Source of the DNA: Acidobacteriaceae bacterium
GTDB taxonomy: Bacteria; Acidobacteriota; Terriglobia; Terriglobales; Acidobacteriaceae
NCBI GenBank assembly: GCA_003134435.1
Contig: PLBE01000259.1
Coordinates: 76,704-139,064, forward strand
Length of the DNA stretch: 62,361 nucleotides
Reading direction: 5' to 3'
Shown here: one piece after another, positions 9,916 through 18,760 of the stretch
Layout of the letters: every line of letters starts with the position of its first letter
How positions within the stretch are numbered: position 1 is the first letter of the stretch
Program-made: the position numbers and the translations under genes
The notes under the pieces: generated by a model
The model's input: only the letters and a program-made list of their open reading frames with translations
Databases searched by the model: none
What the model was told of the DNA's origin: nothing

Positions 9916-10065
9916 GATAGTTTTGTCATAAAAACCCTACCCATCCTTACAGATGCTCGCGGGGTTTCGAGATAGGCTCTCTTCGTTGCCGTCGTTTCTG
10001 AATTCGCTGTAGGCCCATCAGCGATCGAGTCGATAGCCGTTTTGAACGCGGCAAAGGAGAGCAAC

Positions 10066-11169
10066 GTGCCTCGACGAAAAGTCAATGTAGCCATTGTCGG
10101 TTTGGGGTTCGGCAAGGAGTTTATCCCCATCTATCAGCGTCACCCCGACGCGAAGATGTACGCCATCTGCCAACGGACCCAGTCTCGTCTCGACGAAGTC
10201 GGCGACCAGTTCGGTGTCGAAAAGCGCTACTTCGATTATGAGGCACTTCTGCGCGATCCTGAAGTCGACGCGGTGCACATCAACTCCCCCATTCACCTTC
10301 ACGCCGCGCAGAGTATTGCCGCACTTAACGCCGGCAAACATGTAGCGTGCACCGTGCCTGCCGCCACGACGGTCAGTGAGTGTGCCGACATCGTCGCCGC
10401 GGCCCAACGCAGTGGCAAGAACTACATGATGATGGAAACCTCTATCTACACCCGTGAATTCCTTTTCATCCGCGAACTGCGCGATACGGGCAAACTCGGA
10501 CGAATCCAGTTCATGCGGGGTTGCCACCAGCAGGAGATGGCCGGGTGGCCAGGATATTGGGAAGGTCTTCCGCCCATGCACTATGCAACTCATGCCGTCA
10601 GTCCTTGCTTGGCGCTGGTAAAGGGCGAGGCAGAATACGTTGCCTGTTTCGGATCTGGAAGTATCGCGAAGAACCTGGCTGACAAATACGGTTCTCCGTT
10701 TGCGGTGGAGAGCGCGCTATTCAAGATCCGCCGCCAGCAACTGTCTTTCGAGGTGACCCGCTCGCTCTTTGAAACTGCGCGCCAGTACATCGAGAGCTTC
10801 GATGTATACGCCGAGAAGCAGTCGTTTGAGTGGACACGAATCGAAAACGAGCCTTGCATGCTACACATCGGGGAGCAACCTGACCGAGTCACGATTCCAG
10901 ATTTTGCCCGTCTGTTGCCCGAACCCATACAGCGCTTTACCACGAAAGGTGTTTATGATGAAGAACACGCTCATCTCTCCTTCATCCAGGGCGGCGGACA
11001 TGGTGGCTCGCATCCCCATCTCGTCCATGAATTCGTCAGCAGCATTGTGCAGAATCGTCCTTCCTTTCCAGATGTCTTCCAGTCGGTAAACTGGACGTGC
11101 GCCGGAATCTGTGCCCACGAGTCCGCGATGCGCGCGGGTGAAATCGTAAAACTGCCCGTGTTCCACTAG
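10066..11169 (+). CDS. Gfo/Idh/MocA family oxidoreductase
   Basis: 367 residues. The N-terminal Rossmann fold begins VAIVGLGFGKEF (nucleotide-binding GxGxG-like loop), followed by VDAVHINSPIHLHAAQSIAALNAGKHV, the characteristic cofactor/active-site strand of the family; the C-terminal half is the beta-sheet dimerisation domain. Members oxidise or reduce sugar or inositol carbons with NAD(P). GTG 10066 was chosen because AAAGGAGA sits 6 nt upstream; an in-frame TTG at 10042 precedes that site. Cytosolic, no signal peptide. It heads a tight operon with the PD40 propeller (16-nt gap) and the TIM-barrel epimerase, suggesting intracellular conversion of an imported sugar or its keto form. Confidence 0.9.
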   Translation: MPRRKVNVAIVGLGFGKEFIPIYQRHPDAKMYAICQRTQSRLDEVGDQFGVEKRYFDYEALLRDPEVDAVHINSPIHLHAAQSIAALNAGKHVACTVPAATTVSECADIVAAAQRSGKNYMMMETSIYTREFLFIRELRDTGKLGRIQFMRGCHQQEMAGWPGYWEGLPPMHYATHAVSPCLALVKGEAEYVACFGSGSIAKNLADKYGSPFAVESALFKIRRQQLSFEVTRSLFETARQYIESFDVYAEKQSFEWTRIENEPCMLHIGEQPDRVTIPDFARLLPEPIQRFTTKGVYDEEHAHLSFIQGGGHGGSHPHLVHEFVSSIVQNRPSFPDVFQSVNWTCAGICAHESAMRAGEIVKLPVFH

Positions 11170-11185
11170 GCCAGGAGACATATTC

Positions 11186-12121
11186 ATGCCCATCGGTGAG
11201 GCTCCCGATCGCCCCTCGACTCCCTCCGAGATTGCTGCCGGAAGCGAGATTCTGATGACCAGCATCCGTACCGGAAACACGGAGGTCTTTGCCGTCGATC
11301 TCGCATTCGGTGATATGCGGAACCTTACCCGAAGCCCCCACTCTGAGGACCGTTACCCGATCTGGTCACCCGACGGATCGAACGTTGTTTTCACATCGAA
11401 CCGCAACGCGGCACAAACTTGGGACCTTTATGTCATGGATGCCGACGGCAGGAAAGTGCGTCGGCTTACCGCCGTCGCTGACCGTGGTATTTGTTACTTT
11501 CCAACTTGGACCCGCGACCTGATTTACTTCGGATATGCCTCCAGCGATGGGTCCCAGGCAGTCATCGCGTGCGTTAAGCCCGATGGATCCGGATTCCACG
11601 TAATCGGGCCCGGACGCGACCCAGCCATCTCCCCTGACGGGCAGACCATTGCGTTCACCCAGCACACCGGGAAGGGCTATTGCCTGTTCTCCATGAAAGC
11701 TGACGGCACTGCCATCCGCCAGTTCACTGCCCACGAAAATGCGATTGGAGCTGTAACCCCAGCCTGGTCGCCCGACGGACGAAAACTGGTCTACAGCGAC
11801 CAGGTCGGGACGACACTGGAACTCTTCACTTGCGATGCCGACGGCAGCAACCAAGGTCAACTCACGCATCTCAAGCAATTCGCCGCTTCCGCCGCGTGGT
11901 CTCCTGACATGCGACACATTACCTTCCGCCTCACCGACTACGATTACTGGAATTATCCAGACTCCAAAGAGTATGCATACCGTGAGAAGAAAGCCGACAA
12001 ACGTCCGGTCTGGATCATGGAGGCCGACGGCTCACACCCTAGGGTTGTCGAACCGCTGCACTACCAATGTGCGCTCGACGGCAGCCGCCCAGTCTGGAAG
12101 CCCATGAAGGATACACGATGA
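11186..12121 (+). CDS. Cytosolic PD40/TolB-like beta-propeller protein
   Basis: 311 residues without a signal peptide. Repeated blades carry the PD40 signature W-S-P-D-G (PIWSPDGSNVVFTSN, PAWSPDGRKLVYSD, AAWSPDMRHITF) and DLYVMDADG-type turns. TolB proper is periplasmic, so this is a different member of the fold; oligogalacturonate lyase (PL22) also uses such a propeller but is longer, and its active-site pattern was not recognised here. The start ATG 11186 follows AGGAGA. The stop overlaps the next start (ATGA), implying translational coupling with the epimerase-like gene. Function unknown; an enzyme acting on a small sugar acid or a sugar-sensing partner are both possible. Confidence 0.8.
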   Translation: MPIGEAPDRPSTPSEIAAGSEILMTSIRTGNTEVFAVDLAFGDMRNLTRSPHSEDRYPIWSPDGSNVVFTSNRNAAQTWDLYVMDADGRKVRRLTAVADRGICYFPTWTRDLIYFGYASSDGSQAVIACVKPDGSGFHVIGPGRDPAISPDGQTIAFTQHTGKGYCLFSMKADGTAIRQFTAHENAIGAVTPAWSPDGRKLVYSDQVGTTLELFTCDADGSNQGQLTHLKQFAASAAWSPDMRHITFRLTDYDYWNYPDSKEYAYREKKADKRPVWIMEADGSHPRVVEPLHYQCALDGSRPVWKPMKDTR

Positions 12122-12966
12122 AATTTGCCGTGAACGCTTTGATCTGGACGACGGAATTCGATCACCGCAGCTTCTCTCTTCTGCCTCGCCTCCGCCAACA
12201 CGGCTTCGACGGTTTCGAAGTTCCCGTGTTTCACCCCGCAGCTATTCAAGCGGAGCCGATCCGTCGAGCTCTGGCGGCGAACGAACTGGAATGCACTGTC
12301 TGCTCGATCCTTCCCGAGGGCATGAATCCTGTCAGCGACGACGCTGAGATACGCCGCCGAACCCGCCAGCATTTGGTGGACACCATCAAGGTCACTGCCG
12401 ATCTGGGCAGCACGCTTATGGGGGGGCCGGTGTATTCGCCCGTCGGCTACCTCCCCGGTCGCCGCCGGACGTCCGATGAGTGGAAATGGGCAGTTGAGTG
12501 CTTTCAGACTCTCGGAGAACCCCTGCAGCAGAATGGCATTACTCTGGCGCTCGAACCTCTGAACCGCTTTGAGACGTATTTCTTGAATATCGCTGCCGAC
12601 GCAATAAAACTCTGCACAGAGATTAACCATCCCAGCATCGGAGTACTTCTAGATACGTTCCACACAAATATCGAGGAAAAAGACGTTGCCGCGGCCTTCC
12701 ACCAGACCGGGACCATGTTGAAACATGTCCACGCCTGTGAGAACGACCGAGGCATTCCCGGAACCGGGCACGTGGACTTCGTGGGCATAGCTGCAGCACT
12801 GAAACATATCGGCTATGCCGGATGGATTACCATCGAGAGCTTTGGCTACAGCCACAAGGAACTCGCAGCGGCCGCCGCAATCTGGCGAGATCTTGCGCCC
12901 ACGCCCGAGGCCGTGGCATTCGATGGCCTCCCGTTCTTGAACCGGACCTTCCGCTCAGAAGTATAG
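12118..12966 (+). CDS. Sugar isomerase/epimerase, ketose 3-epimerase-like TIM barrel
   Basis: 282 residues starting at the ATG that overlaps the upstream stop by 4 nt. Metal-ligand motifs of the D-tagatose/D-psicose 3-epimerase family are visible in order: LALEPLNRFET, GVLLDTFHTNIEE, HVHACENDRGIPGTGHVDF, and ITIESFG, giving the usual Glu/Asp/His/Glu set. Family members epimerise free ketoses at C3 with Mn or Co. Next to a Gfo/Idh/MocA dehydrogenase the likely job is interconversion of a keto-sugar produced by or fed to that enzyme. A xylose-isomerase-like or hydroxypyruvate-isomerase-like assignment is less well supported because the EPLNRFET motif is typical of the epimerases. Confidence 0.88.
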   Translation: MKFAVNALIWTTEFDHRSFSLLPRLRQHGFDGFEVPVFHPAAIQAEPIRRALAANELECTVCSILPEGMNPVSDDAEIRRRTRQHLVDTIKVTADLGSTLMGGPVYSPVGYLPGRRRTSDEWKWAVECFQTLGEPLQQNGITLALEPLNRFETYFLNIAADAIKLCTEINHPSIGVLLDTFHTNIEEKDVAAAFHQTGTMLKHVHACENDRGIPGTGHVDFVGIAAALKHIGYAGWITIESFGYSHKELAAAAAIWRDLAPTPEAVAFDGLPFLNRTFRSEV

Positions 12967-13425
12967 TGTCACCATCCGCGCTGCAAGCACTGCGCAATGA
13001 GTTTCGCCTTTACGGCGGACGAAATACCTGCTGGCTCCAAAGTCGATTGTGGTCTTATGTCGACCCAAAAAAAAGGACCCCGGGTAGGATCAGCTTAGCA
13101 ATGCGCCCTGGAAATCAGGAGTGAAAATTAGCCCCATTTCGGCTAAAGATCTTATTCGCCAATTCCATTCGACACTCGTGGGATCGCTCGAGGAATTCAA
13201 TGAGCTACACACACGGGTAGAACGCGGAGAATAGAGTCTGAAAGTATTAACCTTACCTTAATATCGGCTTCACAACGCCCACCTAAGATTGCTAGAGACA
13301 CCCTTGAGCGGCGGAAACTTCTGTTTCAGAGAGAGCGCAGTCTCTGAATGAACTGCACTCCGCCAGAAGCCGCCTCCATGCCTCATCCGGTTTCGACGTA
13401 CTCGATTTTCAGGGAGCTGAAGTTC
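12967..13425 (+). promoter_or_regulatory. 459-nt leader region of the TonB receptor operon with two hairpins
   Basis: No gene was recognised here. It contains an inverted repeat TTAGCC-N7-GGCTAA at 13128-13146 and a perfect 8-bp stem TTCAGAGA/TCTCTGAA with an 8-nt loop at 13325-13348, 78 nt before the receptor ATG. An AT-rich TTAATAT (13258-13264) may be a -10 element, but no convincing -35 was found. The receptor RBS AGGGAG is at 13411-13416. Nothing matches a known riboswitch that I recognise. Confidence 0.4.
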
Positions 13426-16323
13426 ATGAAGCCAAAGCACTCATCCTGCAATCTCTCTTGTATCTTCAGGACGTTAATCCTGCTCGCCCTTTGCGCGCTG
13501 CTGGGGGCGGTAGCGGTAGCCCAAGGCGGACACGGAACAATTACCGGACGCGCCGCGGACAGAGTTGGCGCCGTGCTCGCTGGCGCCCAGGTACATTTGG
13601 AGCCAGGCGAAATTTCTACTGCCACCAATGGCCAGGGCGAATTCAATTTCATCGGCCTTGCGCCCGGCAACTACACTCTCACAATTTCTTACGTAGGCTT
13701 CGCGGCCTTTACTGAACAGGTCAAGGTCGTGGCCGGGCAGGCAAGCCACGTCGACGCCAAAATGGAAGTCTCTGCCCAGAGCGAAGAGGTCACCGTTATC
13801 GCTGACCGTCCGCACGGCGAGGCCGAAGCCATCAACCGCCAGCGTACTTCCGACAACATTCTGCAGGTCCTGCCGTCCGACGTAATTACCGCCCTGCCGA
13901 ACGCTAACATCGCCGACGCCGTGGGCCGCCTGCCCAGCGTGACTCTGGAGCGCGACGAGGGCGAAGGCAAGTACGTCCAGATTCGCGGAACCGAGCCGCG
14001 TTTGAACAACCTGACCATCGACGGTGTCAGCGTGTCTTCGCCGGAGGCAGGAGTCCGCCAGGTAAAACTGGATACCATCCCCGCGGATATCGTTGAGTCG
14101 GTGGAAATCAACAAGACTCTATCCGCGAACATGGACGGAGACGCCATCGGTGGCACAGTAAATCTGGTGACCAAGAAGGCTGGCGATCAGCCCACTCTGA
14201 TCCTGGAGGGAATTGGCGGCTTCACTCCCATTGTGAACACCCGCGCCATTGGACAGGTGAGTGGAACCATCGGTCAGCGCTTCGGAACAACCAAGAAATT
14301 TGGTGCGCTATTCTCCGGCAGCTATGACTACAACGGCCGCGGCATCGACGACATCGAGCCGAGCCCCAATGACACCTTAGTCCCCAGCTACGGCAGCATC
14401 GATCTTCGTGAATACCGGTACAAACGCAAACGCTACGGCTTTGGCGGTTCGCTCGATTACAAACTCGGCGATGGAGCCGGACTTTATCTTCACTATTTCT
14501 ACTCCGATTTCAAAGACTTCGGCGACAAGTGGGTGTATGTCTTAAGAGACGGGGACACGCCAAAGTACTCGAGCTCCGAACGCGCGCCAGAATATCGGAT
14601 CGGCAGCGTAGCACTTGGCGGCAAGCATATCTTTACCAACTCATGGTTAGCGTGGGAATTGTCGACGTCTGCCTCGATGCAGGCGGCCGCAGCCGGGAAT
14701 CCGGGACTCGATTTCTCATACAACGGTCCGAGCACCAACCCCGACGGATCTCCGATCTGCAGCAATATTCCAGCCACCAACCCCTACCTTCCACAGTTCA
14801 GCGCCGCCTGCACTGCGCCGGGAACCCCGTTCTACAACCCGGCCAACTGGAACCTGGAGGACGTCAACCTCACTTCGGGCAACACATCCCAGGTCAACCT
14901 GCAGGGCGCGATATCCTATGCGCAAAACTATCATTTGGGAAAACATAACTCGACCTTCGAGTTCGGCCTCAAGGTAAGGAATACACTCAAAGGCCAAAAC
15001 GCCTATTCGCCAACCTACGATCAAAACCAGCTCGCCAACCCGCCGACAACACCGCTCATGTCCCAGTACCTGAGCGGATTCACGAACCCCAATTACTACT
15101 TCAACGATTATCGACTCGGGCCAGTCACCCAGTTCAGCGCGGTCACGGCTGCCCTCCCGAGCCTGGCCGGTCAGGGCATCCTCCCACTCGACGTAGGTGC
15201 CACCCACCTCGCTTCGGATGCGAGCAACTATCAGCTGACCGAGCGAATCTCCTCTGCCTATGCGATGAACACCGTTGAATTTGGCCGCTTCCGTCTGCAG
15301 ACGGGGTTGCGCTTTGAAGCGACCCAGTTGAATACGCTGGGCTACATCGTAACCAATGACGCAAACGGCAATTGGATCTCTACGGTGCCGCAGCCCGCGA
15401 GCCAATGGTATTGGGACCCCCTGCCCAGCGTGCAGCTTCGCTATCGCATGACCGACGACTCCGACCTTCGCGCCGTTTACGGCCGGGGAATATCCAGACC
15501 AGACCCGTACGACTTGGTGCCGTACGTCACGCTTGATAATTCAGGTAGCCCGTACCCCAACGTCAGTGTTGGAAATCCCAACCTGAAACCGGAACATGCC
15601 AACAGCTACGACCTGCTGTATGAGCACTACCTGAAGCCTTATGGCGAAATTCAGGCCGGCTTCTTCTACAAGCAACTAAGCGCACCCATTTACTACCTCG
15701 ACAATCACCAGCTTAGCCCCGGTGATCCCTATTACAATCAGTATCCGAACGACAATTTGAGTTACATCATCAACGGCGTAAATGCACGCCTCCTGGGCTT
15801 CGAAGTGTCCTATATCCAGCACCTGGGTTTCCTGCCGGGGGCGATGAACGGACTGGGTATCTCTGCAAATTACAGTTGGACGACATCGAATTCGGGCAGC
15901 CTGCCACTTCGCAACGACACCCCTGCCCTACAGCGCCAAGCTCCCAACACCTGGAACATTAGCCCGACCTATGACAAGGGTCGCTTCTCAACTCGTGCGG
16001 GTCTCTCCTACAACGGAGCGAGCATTTATCAGTACCAATGGCAGCAATGCGTTCCTGCAAACCCTCCTACTTGTAATGACGATCCGAACGGTCTCGGTCC
16101 CAAAGGCCCGGCGGGCGATATTTACTTCTACCCCCACCTGCAGGTTGACGCACAAGCCAGCTACCGCGTGAAGAAGAATCTCACTTTCCTCGTGCAAGGC
16201 CTGAACCTCACCAACGAAGTGTTTGGCTTCTACAACGGCAGCCCGGACTATGTCCTCCAGCGCGAGTTCTACAATCGGACATATTCTTTCGGCTTGCGCT
16301 GGGAGCCACGCAGGGAGTATTAG
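13426..16323 (+). CDS. TonB-dependent receptor with N-terminal carboxypeptidase-regulatory domain
   Basis: 965 residues of outer-membrane transporter. The ATG at 13426 follows AGGGAG and begins a good signal peptide (LILLALCALLGAVAVAQ); the frame is open further up to 13348. Residues about 32-120 form a CarboxypepD_reg-like beta-sandwich (GTITGRAADRVGAVLAGAQV). The plug follows, with VQIRGTEPRLNNLTIDGV and DAIGGTVNLVTK, then a 22-strand-type barrel ending in an aromatic residue. The plug wording resembles the TIGR01782 receptors of Caulobacter and Xanthomonas. Downstream are a YVTN propeller and a metallophosphoesterase, so the ligand could be a phosphorylated compound or oligosaccharide; this is inference. 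Confidence 0.92.
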   Translation: MKPKHSSCNLSCIFRTLILLALCALLGAVAVAQGGHGTITGRAADRVGAVLAGAQVHLEPGEISTATNGQGEFNFIGLAPGNYTLTISYVGFAAFTEQVKVVAGQASHVDAKMEVSAQSEEVTVIADRPHGEAEAINRQRTSDNILQVLPSDVITALPNANIADAVGRLPSVTLERDEGEGKYVQIRGTEPRLNNLTIDGVSVSSPEAGVRQVKLDTIPADIVESVEINKTLSANMDGDAIGGTVNLVTKKAGDQPTLILEGIGGFTPIVNTRAIGQVSGTIGQRFGTTKKFGALFSGSYDYNGRGIDDIEPSPNDTLVPSYGSIDLREYRYKRKRYGFGGSLDYKLGDGAGLYLHYFYSDFKDFGDKWVYVLRDGDTPKYSSSERAPEYRIGSVALGGKHIFTNSWLAWELSTSASMQAAAAGNPGLDFSYNGPSTNPDGSPICSNIPATNPYLPQFSAACTAPGTPFYNPANWNLEDVNLTSGNTSQVNLQGAISYAQNYHLGKHNSTFEFGLKVRNTLKGQNAYSPTYDQNQLANPPTTPLMSQYLSGFTNPNYYFNDYRLGPVTQFSAVTAALPSLAGQGILPLDVGATHLASDASNYQLTERISSAYAMNTVEFGRFRLQTGLRFEATQLNTLGYIVTNDANGNWISTVPQPASQWYWDPLPSVQLRYRMTDDSDLRAVYGRGISRPDPYDLVPYVTLDNSGSPYPNVSVGNPNLKPEHANSYDLLYEHYLKPYGEIQAGFFYKQLSAPIYYLDNHQLSPGDPYYNQYPNDNLSYIINGVNARLLGFEVSYIQHLGFLPGAMNGLGISANYSWTTSNSGSLPLRNDTPALQRQAPNTWNISPTYDKGRFSTRAGLSYNGASIYQYQWQQCVPANPPTCNDDPNGLGPKGPAGDIYFYPHLQVDAQASYRVKKNLTFLVQGLNLTNEVFGFYNGSPDYVLQREFYNRTYSFGLRWEPRREY

Positions 16324-16426
16324 CGGCGGGCGCCCCGGTCGCAAGGGGACTCCAGGTTCGTTGCTCTGAATTGTATGTTTCACTGACTATAGAGAATGCA
16401 CGGTTGACAATTAAGGAGCCATTCAG

Positions 16427-17419
16427 ATGAAGCACCAGAACCCTTACACCGGGAAACTCGTAGTATCCATAGCTGTCTTCGCATTGGTATTCGTTCTTGT
16501 GAGCATCTCCACCGCTTTCGCCGAGGGATTTGCGATCAGCAAAAAAATCCCCATCCCTGGCCAAGGCAGTTGGGACTATCTGGCGGTCGATGAAGGCGCA
16601 CGACGATTGTACGTTTCCCACGGCACCCGCGTGGAAGTGATTGATGTCGATTCGGGCGCGATTATCGGCCAGATCGAGAACACTCCCGGTGTTCACGGAA
16701 TTGCAATCGCTGCGGAACTGGGACGCGGATTCGTCAGCAACGGGCAGTCCTCAACCGTCACCATCTTCGATCTGAAGACGCTGAAGACGATCGCGGAAGT
16801 TCCGGTCGGCAAGAAACCCGACGCCATCATTTACGATCCCGCCACGTCCAGGGTATTCGTATTCAATGGCGACAGCAACAGCGCCACCGCGATCCAGGCA
16901 GCGGACGGAAAAGTAGCGGGAACGGTCGATCTCGGTGGTGGTCCCGAGTTTGCCGTTGCCGACGCTTCAGGGTATGTTTACGACAACGTGGAAGACGCAA
17001 GCGAGGTCCTGAAAATCAATGCACGCTCGTTGAAGGTGGAGCAGCGCTGGCCCACAACTCCTTGTGCTTCGCCTTCCAGCCTGGCGATGGATCGCCCCAA
17101 TCGGCGGTTGTTCATCGGTTGCCGGAGCAAGGTGATGGCCGTCATGAATGCGGACACCGGAAAAGTGATCGCGACGCTGCCCATCGGCGACCATGTCGAT
17201 GCTACGGCGTTCGATCCCAACTCAAAGCTGGTTTTCAATTCCAATGGCGAAGGCACCATCACCGTGATTCACCAGGACAGCCCCGACAAATACTCCGTTG
17301 TCGAAAATGTGAAGACTTTGCCCAAGGCAAAGACGATGGCGCTCGATCCGAAAACGCATCGACTGTTCCTCTCCACCGCGGAAGCGGGACAATTTGAAGT
17401 GCTGGTGGTGAGCCAATAA
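16427..17419 (+). CDS. Secreted YVTN/YncE-like beta-propeller protein
   Basis: 330 residues with signal peptide (VVSIAVFALVFVLVSISTAFA). The rest is a seven-bladed propeller built of repeats such as RRLYVSHGTRVEVIDVDSGAIIG and LGRGFVSNGQSSTVTIFDLKTLK, characteristic of the YVTN family. Proteins of this family are periplasmic or surface-exposed and often lie beside TonB receptors; the molecular job is not settled. AAGGAG is 8 nt upstream of the ATG. The stop is directly abutted by the start of the metallophosphoesterase (TAAATG), so they are co-translated. Confidence 0.87.
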   Translation: MKHQNPYTGKLVVSIAVFALVFVLVSISTAFAEGFAISKKIPIPGQGSWDYLAVDEGARRLYVSHGTRVEVIDVDSGAIIGQIENTPGVHGIAIAAELGRGFVSNGQSSTVTIFDLKTLKTIAEVPVGKKPDAIIYDPATSRVFVFNGDSNSATAIQAADGKVAGTVDLGGGPEFAVADASGYVYDNVEDASEVLKINARSLKVEQRWPTTPCASPSSLAMDRPNRRLFIGCRSKVMAVMNADTGKVIATLPIGDHVDATAFDPNSKLVFNSNGEGTITVIHQDSPDKYSVVENVKTLPKAKTMALDPKTHRLFLSTAEAGQFEVLVVSQ

Positions 17420-18421
17420 ATGAGACTTTTTCAAGGATTGCCCATGGTCATTCTCAGTCTCTTTCTGGGCGGCGCTGCCTGTTCACGTTCGCACTCGCAG
17501 GCCGCAACGCACTCTGAACCGGTGGAACTGCAACTGCTCGTGAGCCCGCCCTTCCACTTCGTTGTCTATGGAGATTCACGCTTCCATGATCCGAAGGACA
17601 CGGAAGCGGCGAATCCAACTGCTCGCCAGGCGTTGGTGCAGGCGATCGCCCAGACGAGTCCTGCGTTTATCTCCTTCGGCGGCGACATCGTCTACAACGG
17701 CTACGATAAGGACGACTGGAAGGTCTTCGATGCGGAAACCGCGGTATGGCGGGAGAAAAAGATTCCCGTTTACCCCGCCCTGGGCAACCACGATCTGCAC
17801 GGCAACGAGAAGGTTGCACTGGGCAATTACTTCGAACGCTTCCCCGATCTGAAGGGCAGCGTCTATTATTCGGTCCGCGCCGCGAACACGCTGATGTTGG
17901 TGCTCGACAGCGCGCTCGACGAAATTTCTGGTCCACAGGGACAGTGGCTCACTCAGAAGTTAGATCGTCTTCCGGGCGACGTGGACTACGTTCTTGTCGT
18001 GCTCCATCATCCTCCTTACACCAGTTCGTCGGATGACAAAATGTTCGGCGGTGGTCACTCCGCCCGCTCGCAAGAACAGGCCCTGGCCACAATGCTCGAA
18101 GCGCGGCAGCAGAACCTCCGCGCCCGCATTGTCGTTTTCTCGGGACACGTGCATAACTATGAACGCCATGAGCACGGTGGTGTCACCTATTTTGTGACGG
18201 GCGGCGCGGGAGCACATGCCTATCCAATTGAACGTGGTAAGGATGATCCGTTCCAGAGCAAGGAAGTGAACTACCACTACCTGCAGGTGGAAGACGATCA
18301 AGGTACGCTGAAAATCACAATGAACCGTTTGGATTTGACCAGCGGCAAAGCGATGTGGACCCAGCCTGATTCGGTCACAATTTCAGTATCTAAGACAAAG
18401 GCTGCGGCGCAAGGCCAATGA
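17420..18421 (+). CDS. Secreted metallophosphoesterase (calcineurin/purple acid phosphatase-like)
   Basis: 333 residues with an N-terminal export signal (MVILSLFLGGAAC; a weak lipobox is possible because a Cys follows). The dinuclear metal-site motifs occur in the standard order: YGDSRFHD, SFGGDIVYNG, ALGNHDLHG, VLHHPPY and SGHVHNYERH. Members hydrolyse phosphomonoesters or diesters. It begins on the base after the stop of the YVTN propeller and completes a TonB receptor-propeller-phosphatase operon. The last codons and the stop are inside a 15-bp tandem repeat. Substrate unknown; phytate-like or nucleotide esters are plausible but unproven. Confidence 0.9.
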   Translation: MRLFQGLPMVILSLFLGGAACSRSHSQAATHSEPVELQLLVSPPFHFVVYGDSRFHDPKDTEAANPTARQALVQAIAQTSPAFISFGGDIVYNGYDKDDWKVFDAETAVWREKKIPVYPALGNHDLHGNEKVALGNYFERFPDLKGSVYYSVRAANTLMLVLDSALDEISGPQGQWLTQKLDRLPGDVDYVLVVLHHPPYTSSSDDKMFGGGHSARSQEQALATMLEARQQNLRARIVVFSGHVHNYERHEHGGVTYFVTGGAGAHAYPIERGKDDPFQSKEVNYHYLQVEDDQGTLKITMNRLDLTSGKAMWTQPDSVTISVSKTKAAAQGQ

Positions 18422-18474
18422 CCGTTGGGCCAATGACCGTTGGGCAAATGACCGTTGGGCCAATGATCGTTGCG
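18415..18474 (+). repeat. 15-bp tandem repeat spanning the phosphatase stop codon, four copies
   Basis: Unit CCAATGACCGTTGGG at 18415-18429, 18430-18444, 18445-18459 (one change) and a partial fourth copy to 18474. The first copy contains the stop TGA; because the unit is a multiple of three, the later TGAs stay in the same frame. Each unit also has short CCAA/TTGG self-complementarity. Confidence 0.85.
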
Positions 18475-18760
18475 GACGACAAAAGGGAACTTCCAACAAC
18501 AGCCAACCTCGTTCCTGCACTACAACAGCGCCGCCCGTCAAGAAGCAGTCGCAGTCGATGGTAACGATGGCATCCTCACCGAAGTGACGATGCTATGAAC
18601 CGTCCAATCTCAGTCGAGTCAAACTCGATTCCAGACAGCCTTTTGGCCTCGCGAAGCACGCCCCGGATGAGCGCGCTATTCGATTCCGGCCTCTTTCTCC
18701 CGTTTCGCCCAAAACGTCCGATTTTCGCCGAATGCTCCGCCGAGTCCGCCCAAAGACCGA
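18475..18760. other. Intergenic stretch between convergent genes, no feature seen
   Basis: Between the 15-bp repeat and the end of the fucosidase. A 72-codon frame at 18595-18813 overlaps the fucosidase 3' end and shows no RBS or recognisable domain, so it is not called. Confidence 0.4.

Noticed and set aside
12967-13425. Riboswitch (c-di-GMP or cobalamin type) in the long leader
   Set aside because: None of the conserved core sequences I know for these classes is present; only simple hairpins were found.
18415-18474. CRISPR-like array
   Set aside because: Repeats are contiguous with no spacers and units of 15 bp; the same holds for the other short arrays, and no cas gene is present.
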